Source: Zetaproteobacteria bacterium
Lineage (GTDB): Bacteria; Pseudomonadota; Zetaproteobacteria; Mariprofundales; Mariprofundaceae
NCBI GenBank assembly: GCA_003696795.1
Contig: RFFT01000029.1
Span: 1 to 64,000, forward strand
Length of the DNA: 64,000 bases
Direction of reading: 5' to 3'
Part shown: positions 34,430 to 43,911 of the stretch, one piece after another
Numbering within the stretch: position 1 is the stretch's first letter
Layout of the letters: every line of letters begins with the position of its first letter
Made by a program: the position numbers and the translations under genes
Notes under the pieces: model-generated
What the model was told of the DNA's origin: nothing
The model's input: only the letters and a program-made list of their open reading frames with translations
The model's database searches: none

Positions 34430-36285
34430 TGGGTTACCCCCTCCTGCAACGCATCCATGACCCGGCCGACCTCAAGCGCCTGCCGGAGGCGCAGCTGCCC
34501 GAGCTCGCGCGGGAAATGCGCCACTATTTGATCCAAACGCTGGCTCCGATCGGGGGACATCTGGGCGCCGGTCTTGGCGTGGTGGAGTTGACCATCGCCC
34601 TGCACTACCTGTTTGACTCGCCGCGCGACAAAATCGTTTGGGACGTCGGCCATCAGGCATATCCGCATAAAATGCTCACCGGTCGTTTATCGCGTATGCC
34701 AACCATCCGCCAATATGGGGGGCTTTCGGGGTTTACCAACCGAGATGAGTCGCCGCACGATCCGTTCGGCGCCGGGCACGCATCCACCTCGATCTCCGCA
34801 GCCTATGGCATGGCGTTTGCGCGTGACCTGCTTGCACAACACCACCACGTGGTCGCGGTCATCGGCGACGGAGCGCTCACCGGCGGCATGGCCTTTGAGG
34901 CGTTGAACCATGCCGGTGCCAACAACAATCGGTTGTTGGTCATCCTGAACGACAATGAAATGTCCATCGCCCCCAATGTCGGCGCGATTTCTTCATATCT
35001 TGCCCGAATCATCTCCGGCAAGCAGTACATCAACGCCAAGGACGTGGCCCGCCGTTTGCTGGAAAAGCTTCCCGGCGCGCTGGATGCCGCGAAACGACTG
35101 GAAGAGCATGTCAAGGGGATGATTGTGCCGGGCACCTTGTTCGAAGAAATGGGGTTTCGCTATATCGGCCCGATTGACGGACATGATTTCGACCATCTTT
35201 TGCCCACCTTGAAAAACTGCAAGGAGCTCGACGGTCCGATCCTGCTCCATGTGCTCACCCGCAAAGGCCTGGGCTTTTCCCCCGCCGAGGAGGACCCGGA
35301 AACCTGGCATGGCCTCGGCCCTTACGACCCCGCAACCGGCACACCCATCAAGACCAGCGGCAAGGCACCTTCCTACACCGAAGTCTTCGCCCAAACCCTG
35401 TGCGAACTGGCGACGGAAGACCGGCGCATCACCGCCATCACCGCAGCCATGCCCGGAGGCACGGGCCTATCCCTCTTTCGCCGTCAGCACCCTGAACGCT
35501 GTATTGATGTGGGCATTGCCGAGCAGCATGCGGTCACCTTTGCCGGTGGCCTGGCCGCCGCCGGCTTGCGTCCCGTGGTTGCCATCTATTCCACCTTTCT
35601 GCAACGCGCCTATGATCAAATTATTCATGATATCTGCATCCAGCGGCTGCCGGTGGTGTTCTGCCTCGACCGCGCGGGCGTTGTCGGCGCCGACGGCGCC
35701 ACCCATACCGGCATGTTCGACATCGCCTATCTGCGCTGCCTGCCGCACATGACCATCATGGCCCCCAAGGACGAGCAGGAGTTGCGCGATATGCTGGCCA
35801 CCGCCTTCACGATCAACGGCCCGGTGGCGATTCGGTACCCGCGCGGCCATGGCTATGGTGTGCCGCAACGCACGCCCAAAGCGTTGCCTGTGGGTAAGGC
35901 CGAATTGCTTACCCGTGGCAACGATGGCTTGGTGATCGCGATCGGCAGCCGCGTTCGCGATGCCTTGCAGGCGGTGGAGGCGTTCCGCAAACAAGAGGGC
36001 AAATCGTTCTCGTTGCTGAACCTGCGCTTCATCAAGCCGTTGGACGAACGTGCCATCCTTGCCCTGCTGTGCCCGGGCAAGCCCTTGATGGTCGTCGAAG
36101 AAGGCGCGCGCATCGGTGGCGTCGGCGAACAGATTCTGAGCGTTGCCGTAAGCAGCGGCTGGCATGGACCCTGGCGTCACATGGCCATGCCCGACGCCTT
36201 CCCCCCCCATGGCAGTCAGGCGGAAGTGTTGCACGCTCTTGGCCTGGACAAGGAAGGCATCGTTCAAGCGCTGCGCGCATTCTGA
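34429..36285 (+). CDS. dxs: 1-deoxy-D-xylulose-5-phosphate synthase
   Basis: TPP enzyme that begins the MEP isoprenoid pathway from pyruvate and glyceraldehyde 3-phosphate. The 618-aa protein has GGHLGAGLGVVELTIALHYLF, the GDGALTGGMAFEALNHAG TPP/Mg motif, FEEMGFRYIGPIDGHD, DVGIAEQHAVTFAGGLA with the catalytic Glu, and DGATHTGMFDIAYLR. Start ATG shares its first base with the ispA stop. ispA and dxs together supply prenyl precursors. Confidence 0.97.
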   Translation: MGYPLLQRIHDPADLKRLPEAQLPELAREMRHYLIQTLAPIGGHLGAGLGVVELTIALHYLFDSPRDKIVWDVGHQAYPHKMLTGRLSRMPTIRQYGGLSGFTNRDESPHDPFGAGHASTSISAAYGMAFARDLLAQHHHVVAVIGDGALTGGMAFEALNHAGANNNRLLVILNDNEMSIAPNVGAISSYLARIISGKQYINAKDVARRLLEKLPGALDAAKRLEEHVKGMIVPGTLFEEMGFRYIGPIDGHDFDHLLPTLKNCKELDGPILLHVLTRKGLGFSPAEEDPETWHGLGPYDPATGTPIKTSGKAPSYTEVFAQTLCELATEDRRITAITAAMPGGTGLSLFRRQHPERCIDVGIAEQHAVTFAGGLAAAGLRPVVAIYSTFLQRAYDQIIHDICIQRLPVVFCLDRAGVVGADGATHTGMFDIAYLRCLPHMTIMAPKDEQELRDMLATAFTINGPVAIRYPRGHGYGVPQRTPKALPVGKAELLTRGNDGLVIAIGSRVRDALQAVEAFRKQEGKSFSLLNLRFIKPLDERAILALLCPGKPLMVVEEGARIGGVGEQILSVAVSSGWHGPWRHMAMPDAFPPHGSQAEVLHALGLDKEGIVQALRAF

Positions 36286-37040
36286 TGACACGCGTGAACA
36301 AGCAGCGTCTCGACCATTTGGTCGCCTCTTGTGGAACGGTGGAAAGTCGCTCCCAGGCCCAACGACTGATCATGGCCGGCCTGGTGTACGTCAATGGCCA
36401 GAAAGCGGACAAGCCCGGCGCGCTGTTTACCGCCGATGCGCACATTGAGATCCGCGAACCTTTGCCTTATGTTTCGCGAGGCGGCCTGAAGCTGGCCCAC
36501 GCGTTGCAGACCTTTCCTTTCGATAGCGCCAACAAGGTATGCCTGGATGTCGGCGCCTCGACCGGCGGTTTCACGGACGTGCTGCTGCAGCATCACGCGC
36601 GCAAGGTCTATGCGGTGGATGTCGGACACGGGCAACTGCATTACCGCCTGCGCCGTGATCCACGGGTGGTCAATCTGGAAAAAACCCATGTACGGCTGCT
36701 CGACCGACACCTCATCCCTGAAGATGTCGACGCCCTGGTCATCGACACCTCATTTATCTCGCTGACCCGCGTGCTGCCCCATGCCTGGCCATTGTTGAAG
36801 GCCGGCGGTTGGTGTGTCGCGCTGATCAAGCCGCAGTTCGAAGTCGGTGCCAAACATTTACGCAAAGGTGTGGTGCGCAGCGCCGAACTCCGGCAGGCGG
36901 CCATCGACAAGGTGCTTGACTTCGTCCGCGCAGACCTGCCCGATGCGAAGGTAATCGGCGTGGTTGAGTCGCCAATCAAAGGACCGAAGGGAAACATTGA
37001 GTTTCTCCTCGGGCTGAGCAAGCGGGAGGGAATTGCATGA
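36285..37040 (+). CDS. tlyA: TlyA-family rRNA methyltransferase
   Basis: S4-domain plus FtsJ-like methyltransferase, the TlyA/hemolysin A family that 2'-O-methylates cytidines in 16S and/or 23S rRNA. The 251-aa protein has an N-terminal S4 domain (RLDHLVASCGTVESRSQAQRLI), SRGGLKLAHAL, the SAM site LDVGASTGGFTDVLL and VIDTSFISLTRVLP and LIKPQFEVG motifs. ATG overlaps the dxs stop (TGATG). The gene often follows dxs. Confidence 0.94.
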   Translation: MTRVNKQRLDHLVASCGTVESRSQAQRLIMAGLVYVNGQKADKPGALFTADAHIEIREPLPYVSRGGLKLAHALQTFPFDSANKVCLDVGASTGGFTDVLLQHHARKVYAVDVGHGQLHYRLRRDPRVVNLEKTHVRLLDRHLIPEDVDALVIDTSFISLTRVLPHAWPLLKAGGWCVALIKPQFEVGAKHLRKGVVRSAELRQAAIDKVLDFVRADLPDAKVIGVVESPIKGPKGNIEFLLGLSKREGIA

Positions 37041-37243
37041 ACATGGATGAACGCCTGATCGAGTTGGAAACGCGCCTTGCCTACCAGGAACGCGCCATTG
37101 AGGAACTCAATCAGGCGCTCACCGGGCAACAGCGTCAGCTCGATCAACTGTTGCTTCGGCTAAAGCGGATTGAAACCCATCTTCAGCAAGGAGGCGAGCC
37201 GATCGCGCGTCCGAACGAAGAGCCTCCACCACCGCATTATTGA
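37037..37243 (+). CDS. slyX: SlyX family protein
   Basis: Small coiled-coil protein of unknown function. The 68-aa product has the SlyX pattern RLIELETRLAYQERAIEELN followed by Gln-rich helix and a proline-rich PPPPHY tail, which is the family hallmark. It overlaps the tlyA end by 4 bases. Confidence 0.93.
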   Translation: MNMDERLIELETRLAYQERAIEELNQALTGQQRQLDQLLLRLKRIETHLQQGGEPIARPNEEPPPPHY

Positions 37244-37298
37244 TCCCTCGGCATAAGCGCATCAGAGTGTGGAAAACCGTGCAAGGAAGGGAATGCCC

Positions 37299-38330
37299 AT
37301 GAGCTACACGCACGCCCAGTCATCCAAAGCAAGTGCCGCCCTCGAACTGGTGGAAGACCTGCAGCAGCGCTTTGTCGCCGCCCTCGAACGCCTCGCCGGC
37401 AGCCAATGCTTCCAGGCCGTGCACTGGCGGCGCGACGAAGGCAGACATGGCGGCGGCATGCGCCTGGAAGCAGGCGAGGAAGGCATGTTTAATCGCGCCT
37501 CGGTGAACGTCTCGCAAGTTCATTATGACGACGATCCGGCGCGCCGATTGGGCTCGGCCACCGCCCTTTCTACGATCATCCACCCCGCTCATCCGCTGGC
37601 CCCTTCCGTACATATCCATATCAGCTACACCGAGCTGAAAAGCGGCGACGGATACTGGCGAATCATGGCCGACCTGAATCCGGCGATTGAGGATGCATCG
37701 AGCCGCGATCGTTTTCGGCAAACGCTGCAGGCAGCGGCCCCGACGCATTTCGAGGAGGCCATGGCCCAAGGCGAACGCTACTTCTTCATCCCGGCGCTGG
37801 GACGTCATCGGGGCGTCGCCCATTTTTATCTGGAACAGTTTACCAGCGGCGACTTCTCCGCCGACCTTGCCCTGGCGCGTGCGGTCGGCGAAGCCGCGAT
37901 CGACGGCTATGTCGCCATCCTGGCCGACATCCTGCCAGGCGCGACGCCACCAAGCGCAGCGCAACTACAGGCCCAACTCGCCTATCACACGCTATATTTT
38001 TTCCAGGTGCTCACCCTTGACCGAGGCACGACCGCTGGCCTGCTGGTGCATGACCAGAATGACATCGGCATTCTCGGCTCACTGCCGGCACGCATCGACC
38101 GCGCCTTGCTCGCCACATGGCGAAAACGCCTACCGAAACCACAAGATGCCCTACTGGATGCGCTGCTCTCCGTGCTGCCGAAAACATCGCCCACCCCCAT
38201 CGACCAAACAGCCAAGGCCAGACTGGCCCATGTGGTCCGCCAGCACTATCGCGCGCACCCGGAGGCGCTCAAACTGCAAGCTACGGGAAACACGACGCCC
38301 GCAACGGTCCAGCAGCATAACGCGGGCTAG
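37299..38330 (+). CDS. Divergent HemF-like coproporphyrinogen III oxidase family protein
   Basis: Recognisable but divergent relative of aerobic coproporphyrinogen III oxidase (HemF). Shared landmarks in order are a GGGMRLEAGEEGMFNRASVNVSQVH-type N-terminal block (positions about 45-75), the HPAHPLAPSVHIHISY region (HemF: HPxNPxxPTxHxN), YFFIPALGRHRGVAHFY (HemF: YFYLKHRxExRGIGG) and LDRGTTAGL near the C-terminus. The FGGGxDLTPxY block of true HemF is not present, so activity is uncertain. It is 343 aa with ATG 37299 after GGAAGGG; ATG 37293 is an alternative. Confidence 0.72.
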   Translation: MSYTHAQSSKASAALELVEDLQQRFVAALERLAGSQCFQAVHWRRDEGRHGGGMRLEAGEEGMFNRASVNVSQVHYDDDPARRLGSATALSTIIHPAHPLAPSVHIHISYTELKSGDGYWRIMADLNPAIEDASSRDRFRQTLQAAAPTHFEEAMAQGERYFFIPALGRHRGVAHFYLEQFTSGDFSADLALARAVGEAAIDGYVAILADILPGATPPSAAQLQAQLAYHTLYFFQVLTLDRGTTAGLLVHDQNDIGILGSLPARIDRALLATWRKRLPKPQDALLDALLSVLPKTSPTPIDQTAKARLAHVVRQHYRAHPEALKLQATGNTTPATVQQHNAG

Positions 38331-38632
38331 GAGCGAAGGTCGGAAACGCGCAAGCCGCGCAATCGTTCACGATACTCCCGTTTCCGCCCCAGCCAAAGGC
38401 GCGCCAGGAACAGGGCAACCTGCGGCAGGCGAAAAAGGATCAGAACCATCAAACTCGCGGAAATCGCCTGAAACCAGAGCCAGCTGCCAAGCCCGCGATC
38501 CACCAACTGCGCATAGGTGAAAAAATACAGTGATAGGGTAAGCGCGATCACTACCCCGATGATTACCGCGATGTTTTCCTGCAAGCGCCGCACCCTGTCC
38601 AGCAGGGGATCCTGTTCACCTTCCGCCATCAT
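38327..38632 (-). CDS. Small membrane protein of unknown function
   Basis: A 101-aa protein with an N-terminal charged coiled stretch, two or three hydrophobic segments (IAVIIGVVIALTLSLYFF and LWFQAISASLMVLILF) and a very basic tail (GRKREYRERLRGLR). I do not recognise a family. The 3' end overlaps the HemF-like gene by 4 bases tail to tail. ATG at 38632 or 38629. It is head-to-head with the sixA-like gene. Confidence 0.65.
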   Translation of the reverse strand: MMAEGEQDPLLDRVRRLQENIAVIIGVVIALTLSLYFFTYAQLVDRGLGSWLWFQAISASLMVLILFRLPQVALFLARLWLGRKREYRERLRGLRVSDLRS

Positions 38633-38706
38633 TCACCTCCATCGCATTCCTTGCCAGCCATGCTATCCTGCGCGTTGTGCAACATGAACCATCGACCGGA
38701 ACTGCG

Positions 38707-39159
38707 GTGAGTGTGCTGTTGATCCGCCATGCGGAGGCTGCCGTCGGCATCCCTGGCCAGCCTGATCGCTGGCGCGCACTCACCCGGCGTGGCAAAACGC
38801 AAGCGGCGACATTGGCCGACCAGCTGCAGCCCGCGCCCGAACTGATCCTGCACAGCCCCGCCAGGCGAGCGCGGCAAACTGCGGAAATCATCAATGCGCA
38901 TCTTCCGTCGCCAGCACGCCTTACCTGCGCGCAGGAGCTGTATCCCGGCGATATTGACTCCATGCAACGTTTGCTCGCCCAGCATGCGACATCGACCCGT
39001 GTTGCGGCTATCGTCGCACATAATCCGGCGATCAGCCTGTTTCTCGCGCATCTTTGTCCCGCCGAGGCAGTGGAATTGCCTCCCAGCGGCGCGGCCATCC
39101 TGCAATGCCAGGACTGGAACGTCCGGCGGGTAAGCCTGGTTCGACTTCTACTCCCCTGA
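38707..39159 (+). CDS. sixA: SixA-like histidine phosphatase
   Basis: Phosphohistidine phosphatase-type histidine phosphatase. The 150-aa protein has LLIRHAEAA at its start (catalytic RH), LILHSPARRARQTAEII and VAAIVAHNPAISLFL with the second His. E. coli SixA removes phosphate from HPt domains of ArcB and from NPr. GTG at 38707 gives the family N-terminus; the frame is open to a GTG at 38677. A REC-HPt protein lies just downstream on the other strand. Confidence 0.88.
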   Translation: MSVLLIRHAEAAVGIPGQPDRWRALTRRGKTQAATLADQLQPAPELILHSPARRARQTAEIINAHLPSPARLTCAQELYPGDIDSMQRLLAQHATSTRVAAIVAHNPAISLFLAHLCPAEAVELPPSGAAILQCQDWNVRRVSLVRLLLP

Positions 39160-39381
39160 CATGCTCCCCGGAGCATGCTTGAGGGCAAGATAGCGCTGAT
39201 ACTCTTCCAAGCTCATCTTGCCAAGAATGTACAACGCGTGGTCGGCCCGCATATCCTCATCCGGAACGATGCCCTGTTCCCGGTAGAACCGCTCCGCCTG
39301 CGCGCGCCGCCGCGCCACTTCCTGCTCATCGATGGTCGTAGGGCGGCACATCGCCTCCGCACGCCAGCGCGCCGCGTCCAT
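39148..39381 (-). CDS. Small protein downstream of the REC-HPt gene
   Basis: 77-aa protein of unknown function, Arg/Glu-rich and helical (EVARRRAQAERFYREQG) with a C-terminal ADHALYILGKMSLEEYQRYLALKH helix pair. Its start lies directly at the end of the response regulator gene (a GTG 12 bases upstream overlaps it), so it is likely co-transcribed. The C-terminal motif loosely resembles short antitoxin-like helices, which is not enough to name it. Confidence 0.55.
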   Translation of the reverse strand: MDAARWRAEAMCRPTTIDEQEVARRRAQAERFYREQGIVPDEDMRADHALYILGKMSLEEYQRYLALKHAPGSMSGE

Positions 39382-39382
39382 C

Positions 39383-40123
39383 TCAGACCACACCTTTGCG
39401 CATCAAGGTCTCCAGCGTATGCACCGTGTCATCTGCGATGCGCTCCAACGCATCGAGTGAAGCGCGCAGGTCTTTCGCATCCATGCCTTCCATGAGCGCA
39501 CATTGCTCGATCAACCGCTGAGCCCCCAGCGTCCCGCCCGCGCCCTTGATACCATGCACGATCATCCGACACTGATCCTCCTCGCCCGCTGCTGCGGCGC
39601 GGCGCAAGGCATGCATATTATCGCGTACACTCTGGATGAAGTTGCGCAAGATGCGATGCAGGTGCTCACGGGAAGGAAGCACGCGCGACAGGTTCTCGAT
39701 CACGCGCACATCAAGCAACATGCCCAACTCGCCATCGTCATGCAGCCAGTGCTTGCGCCGCTCATAGCGCTCAACGAGATCGATCAAAGCCACGGGCGAC
39801 ACCGGCTTGCACAGAAATTCGGTCGCGCCCGCCTCTAAACATTCGCGCCGCCATTCCTCGTTCTGCTCACCACTGAGCATCAATACGGGCACATGCGCAT
39901 AGTTCGGCATCGCACGGATACGCGCCAATACATCCAATCCACTTAGCCGAGGCAAATGAAGATCGAGCAGAATCAAGTCATAATCCTGCTTTTGCTCCAG
40001 GCATTCCACCGCCGCTATGCCATTGGTGGCCACATCCACCTGATGACCCTCGCCGCGCAGAAGATCCGCCATGATACCGTAGATCATGGGGTTATCTTCC
40101 GTCAGCAGTATCTTCAAAGGCAT
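39383..40123 (-). CDS. Response regulator with receiver and HPt domains
   Basis: The 246-aa protein has a receiver domain (about 1-120) with acidic pair ED near residue 9, phospho-acceptor Asp in ILLDLHLPRLSG and Lys in LCKPVSP, then an HPt domain (about 145-240) with the phospho-histidine in IVHGIKGAGGTLG. No kinase is adjacent, so it probably relays phosphate from a hybrid kinase elsewhere, possibly the one at 53046-56257. A 9-bp tandem repeat lies directly before its start. Confidence 0.9.
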   Translation of the reverse strand: MPLKILLTEDNPMIYGIMADLLRGEGHQVDVATNGIAAVECLEQKQDYDLILLDLHLPRLSGLDVLARIRAMPNYAHVPVLMLSGEQNEEWRRECLEAGATEFLCKPVSPVALIDLVERYERRKHWLHDDGELGMLLDVRVIENLSRVLPSREHLHRILRNFIQSVRDNMHALRRAAAAGEEDQCRMIVHGIKGAGGTLGAQRLIEQCALMEGMDAKDLRASLDALERIADDTVHTLETLMRKGVV

Positions 40124-40131
40124 ACACTACC

Positions 40132-40180
40132 TCTCTGGCCTCTCTGGCCTCTCTGGCCTCTCTGGCCTCTCTGGCCTCTC
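40132..40180 (-). repeat. Five tandem 9-bp repeats at the ribosome-binding region
   Basis: Unit TCTCTGGCC on the plus strand (GGCCAGAGA on the minus strand) repeats five times at 40132-40176 with a partial sixth unit (TCTC). The array lies 8 bases upstream of the REC-HPt start, and the last unit supplies AGAGAGG, the only likely Shine-Dalgarno sequence. Confidence 0.97.
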
Positions 40181-40305
40181 ACACCATGAAAGCGAAGCGT
40201 CACAACGGATCAACACGCATCTGCGGTTCATGTTCAGCTTAAGGCCATAAATACCGTAAGTCAATCGCCATGGCGCACCTTGTCAAGGCGGCATAGCATG
40301 CAGCC

Positions 40306-40920
40306 ATGCAACTGATTCGCCACCCTTGCATGCCTTACCCCGAAGCTTGCGCGGAACAGGAACAACTGGTCGAGCGTGTGCTCAAGGGCAAGGCGCATGG
40401 CTACCTGGTGCTCACCGAACATCCACCATGCTATACGATCGGCACCTCCGGCTCGGAACAGGACGTCCTGCATCGCAGCATCGGCAACGAAACCATCGCG
40501 GTGTTTCACAGCGGACGCGGCGGACAGGTCACCTATCACGGCCCGGGACAACTGGTGTGTTATGTGATCCACGATCTGCGGCAGGAACGCGATTTGCATC
40601 GCCACGTATGGCGGCTGGAGGAAATGATCATCCGCACCCTACGCGAATTCGATATCGAGGCGGGCCGCAGCGAACGCGGGATCGGCGTCTGGGTAGACGG
40701 CCTGAAAATCGCGGCCATCGGCGTACGCTGCCGCAAATGGGTCACCTATCATGGCGTCGCGCTCAACATTCACCCCAACCTCGCACATTTTCGTGGCATC
40801 GTGACCTGCGGCATGAAAGATCAACCGGTCACCAGCATGCGCCAACTTGGCGTTCATGCCACCCGCGCCATGCTTGAGCCGGTGATCGTCCGACACGCCC
40901 ACGCCCTGTTCGCGGCATAA
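40306..40920 (+). CDS. lipB: Octanoyl-(acyl-carrier-protein):protein octanoyltransferase
   Basis: Transfers octanoate from ACP to lipoate-dependent proteins. The 204-aa protein has SGRGGQVTYHGPGQLVCYVIHDL, the GVWVDGLKIAAIGVR motif with the catalytic Lys, and FRGIVTCGMKDQPVTSM with the acyl-thioester Cys. lipA is not adjacent. It converges on groEL. Confidence 0.96.
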   Translation: MQLIRHPCMPYPEACAEQEQLVERVLKGKAHGYLVLTEHPPCYTIGTSGSEQDVLHRSIGNETIAVFHSGRGGQVTYHGPGQLVCYVIHDLRQERDLHRHVWRLEEMIIRTLREFDIEAGRSERGIGVWVDGLKIAAIGVRCRKWVTYHGVALNIHPNLAHFRGIVTCGMKDQPVTSMRQLGVHATRAMLEPVIVRHAHALFAA

Positions 40921-40945
40921 AAAGGGCGGCCCATAAGGGCCGCCC
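40919..40945 (-). terminator. Rho-independent terminator after groEL
   Basis: Perfect 9-bp stem (40924-40932 with 40937-40945), 4-base loop, followed on the minus strand by TTTTTATG. It ends groEL transcripts and lies 3 bases past the lipB stop. Confidence 0.9.
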
Positions 40946-40964
40946 GCAACCGCCAATGCGGTGT

Positions 40965-42623
<1,659 letters not shown>

Positions 42624-42630
42624 TTATTGC

Positions 42631-42927
42631 TCAGGATTCGATCACGCCGAGGATGTCGTCCTCGCGCATCATCAACAGCTCTTCACCGTCCAGTTTGATC
42701 TCGGTGCCGGCGTACTTAGAAAAGATCACCCGGTCACCCTGTTTGACATCCAGAGGGCGAACCTCGCCATTCTCCAGAATCTTCCCATTGCCTACCGCCA
42801 GAACCTCACCCTGAATCGGCTTTTCCTTGGCCGAATCGGGAATGATGATACCGCCGGCAGACTTCTCTTCCTCGTCCAGACGGCGGACGATTACACGATC
42901 ATGTAAAGGACGAACCTTCGTTGTCAT
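42631..42927 (-). CDS. groS: 10-kDa chaperonin GroES
   Basis: Co-chaperonin of GroEL, 98 aa. Has [25 protein letters not shown] mobile loop and [31 protein letters not shown]. The ATG at 42927 has AGGAGTGAAAGCG upstream; the GTG at 42936 is an unlikely start. Two CIRCE operators lie upstream. Confidence 0.98.
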   Translation of the reverse strand: MTTKVRPLHDRVIVRRLDEEEKSAGGIIIPDSAKEKPIQGEVLAVGNGKILENGEVRPLDVKQGDRVIFSKYAGTEIKLDGEELLMMREDDILGVIES

Positions 42928-43018
42928 CGCTTTCACTCCTATGTATGCGTTGTTGTGGAACTGCTCTATAGGGGCGGCTTTTCACCCTTTCAACCCCTCT
43001 CTTGGCGCACGGGGAGCA

Positions 43019-43045
43019 TTAGCACTCTCCCGACGCGAGTGCCAA
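43019..43045 (-). promoter_or_regulatory. CIRCE operator 1 of groES-groEL
   Basis: TTAGCACTC-N9-GAGTGCCAA matches the CIRCE consensus with one arm change. It begins at the end of the predicted -10 box, 91 bases before the groES ATG. Confidence 0.96.
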
Positions 43046-43072
43046 TCATTCATTACGCCTCGCGGCTGTCAA
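43044..43072 (-). promoter_or_regulatory. Sigma-70-like promoter of groES-groEL
   Basis: Minus-strand TTGACA (43072-43067) followed 16-17 bases later by AATGAT/ATGATT. It lies exactly between the two CIRCE elements. Consensus-based inference. Confidence 0.55.
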
Positions 43073-43080
43073 GAAAAAAA

Positions 43081-43107
43081 TTGGCACTCTCGGGATGAGA
43101 GTGCCAA
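43081..43107 (-). promoter_or_regulatory. CIRCE operator 2 of groES-groEL
   Basis: TTGGCACTC-N9-GAGTGCCAA, a perfect inverted repeat. It is just upstream of the -35 box and 6 bases past the stop of the preceding gene. Confidence 0.95.
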
Positions 43108-43113
43108 TATGGA

Positions 43114-43500
43114 TCACGGCTTGATCAGGCCTCCACCAAGTTCGCCCCCTGCCAACCGGGAGACATCCTCGGCGCCGGGCACGACGATACCGGATGCCGC
43201 CTTGCGCCGATATTCCTCCAACTCACGGGCGGTTTCCTGTAGCGCTTGCTCGGCAGCCGCACCAAAACCGCGCACCGCTTCCGCCAGGTCTTTCGCATCA
43301 AGATCGAAGCTGATCGGCATCGGACCCGCCGGGGTCATCACTTGCGCCTGGCCGACAAAACGCCGCGCGCGCGTCACATCTTCTTCGCCATGCTCGTTCA
43401 CAGGAATCAGCATACGAATCGTGCCCAGACGCAAATCGGAGTAGATCTCCTCGCGATATAGTTCGTCGGACTTCATGTTCAGGTCTGTTGACTGGTTCAT
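43114..43500 (-). CDS. Conserved-looking cytoplasmic protein of unknown function
   Basis: 128-aa soluble protein. It has a mixed domain with RLGTIRMLIPVNEHGEEDV, VMTPAGPMPISFDLDAKDL and a helix LAEAVRGFGAAAEQALQETARELEEYRR. The GAGGAG ribosome-binding site supports the ATG at 43500. I do not recognise the family. Its end is 6 bases from a CIRCE element, so groES transcription may be affected by readthrough from it. Confidence 0.7.
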   Translation of the reverse strand: MNQSTDLNMKSDELYREEIYSDLRLGTIRMLIPVNEHGEEDVTRARRFVGQAQVMTPAGPMPISFDLDAKDLAEAVRGFGAAAEQALQETARELEEYRRKAASGIVVPGAEDVSRLAGGELGGGLIKP

Positions 43501-43573
43501 GGCCGTACTCCTCATGGCGCTGAATCGCGGCACCCTAGCAGGCTGTTCGGTTCAGGGGAATCATGCGGCAGCC

Positions 43574-43909
43574 CTACCAGCCGCCACCCCGCCCTGCCTT
43601 GATGCCTTCCGCCTGCAGCAAAGCCAGCAACTGCTCGCGATGGTCACCCTGAATCTCCAGCACATCCCCCTTGAGCGCGCCCCCTGTGCCCAGACGCTGC
43701 TTTAAACGCTTGAGCAATGCCTTCATCGCGGCGCGATCCGCATTCAACCCCTCGATCACGCACACCGTTTTACCGCCACGTCCCTTGCATTGCCGGTGTA
43801 CGCGCACCACGCCAGGTGAGCGGAGCGCCCCTTGCGCCGGCGGCTGCCGATCCTTCCGCTTGCGCAACGACCCCTGCGCGGTCGAATACACCAATCGTCG
43901 ATCCTCCAT
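43574..43909 (-). CDS. yciH: SUI1/YciH-family translation initiation factor-like protein
   Basis: Bacterial relative of eukaryotic eIF1. The 111-aa protein has the basic SUI1 domain with RQCKGRGGKTVCVIEGL, KRLKQRLGTGGALKGDVLEIQGDHREQLLALLQ and a Lys/Gly-rich end. It lies 2 bases after plsC on the same strand. Confidence 0.92.
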   Translation of the reverse strand: MEDRRLVYSTAQGSLRKRKDRQPPAQGALRSPGVVRVHRQCKGRGGKTVCVIEGLNADRAAMKALLKRLKQRLGTGGALKGDVLEIQGDHREQLLALLQAEGIKAGRGGGW

Positions 43910-43911
43910 CG

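Noticed and set aside
39956-40189. Plus-strand frame through the 9-bp repeats ending in PLWPLWPL
   Set aside because: Antisense to the REC-HPt gene, with repeat-driven composition and no ribosome-binding site.
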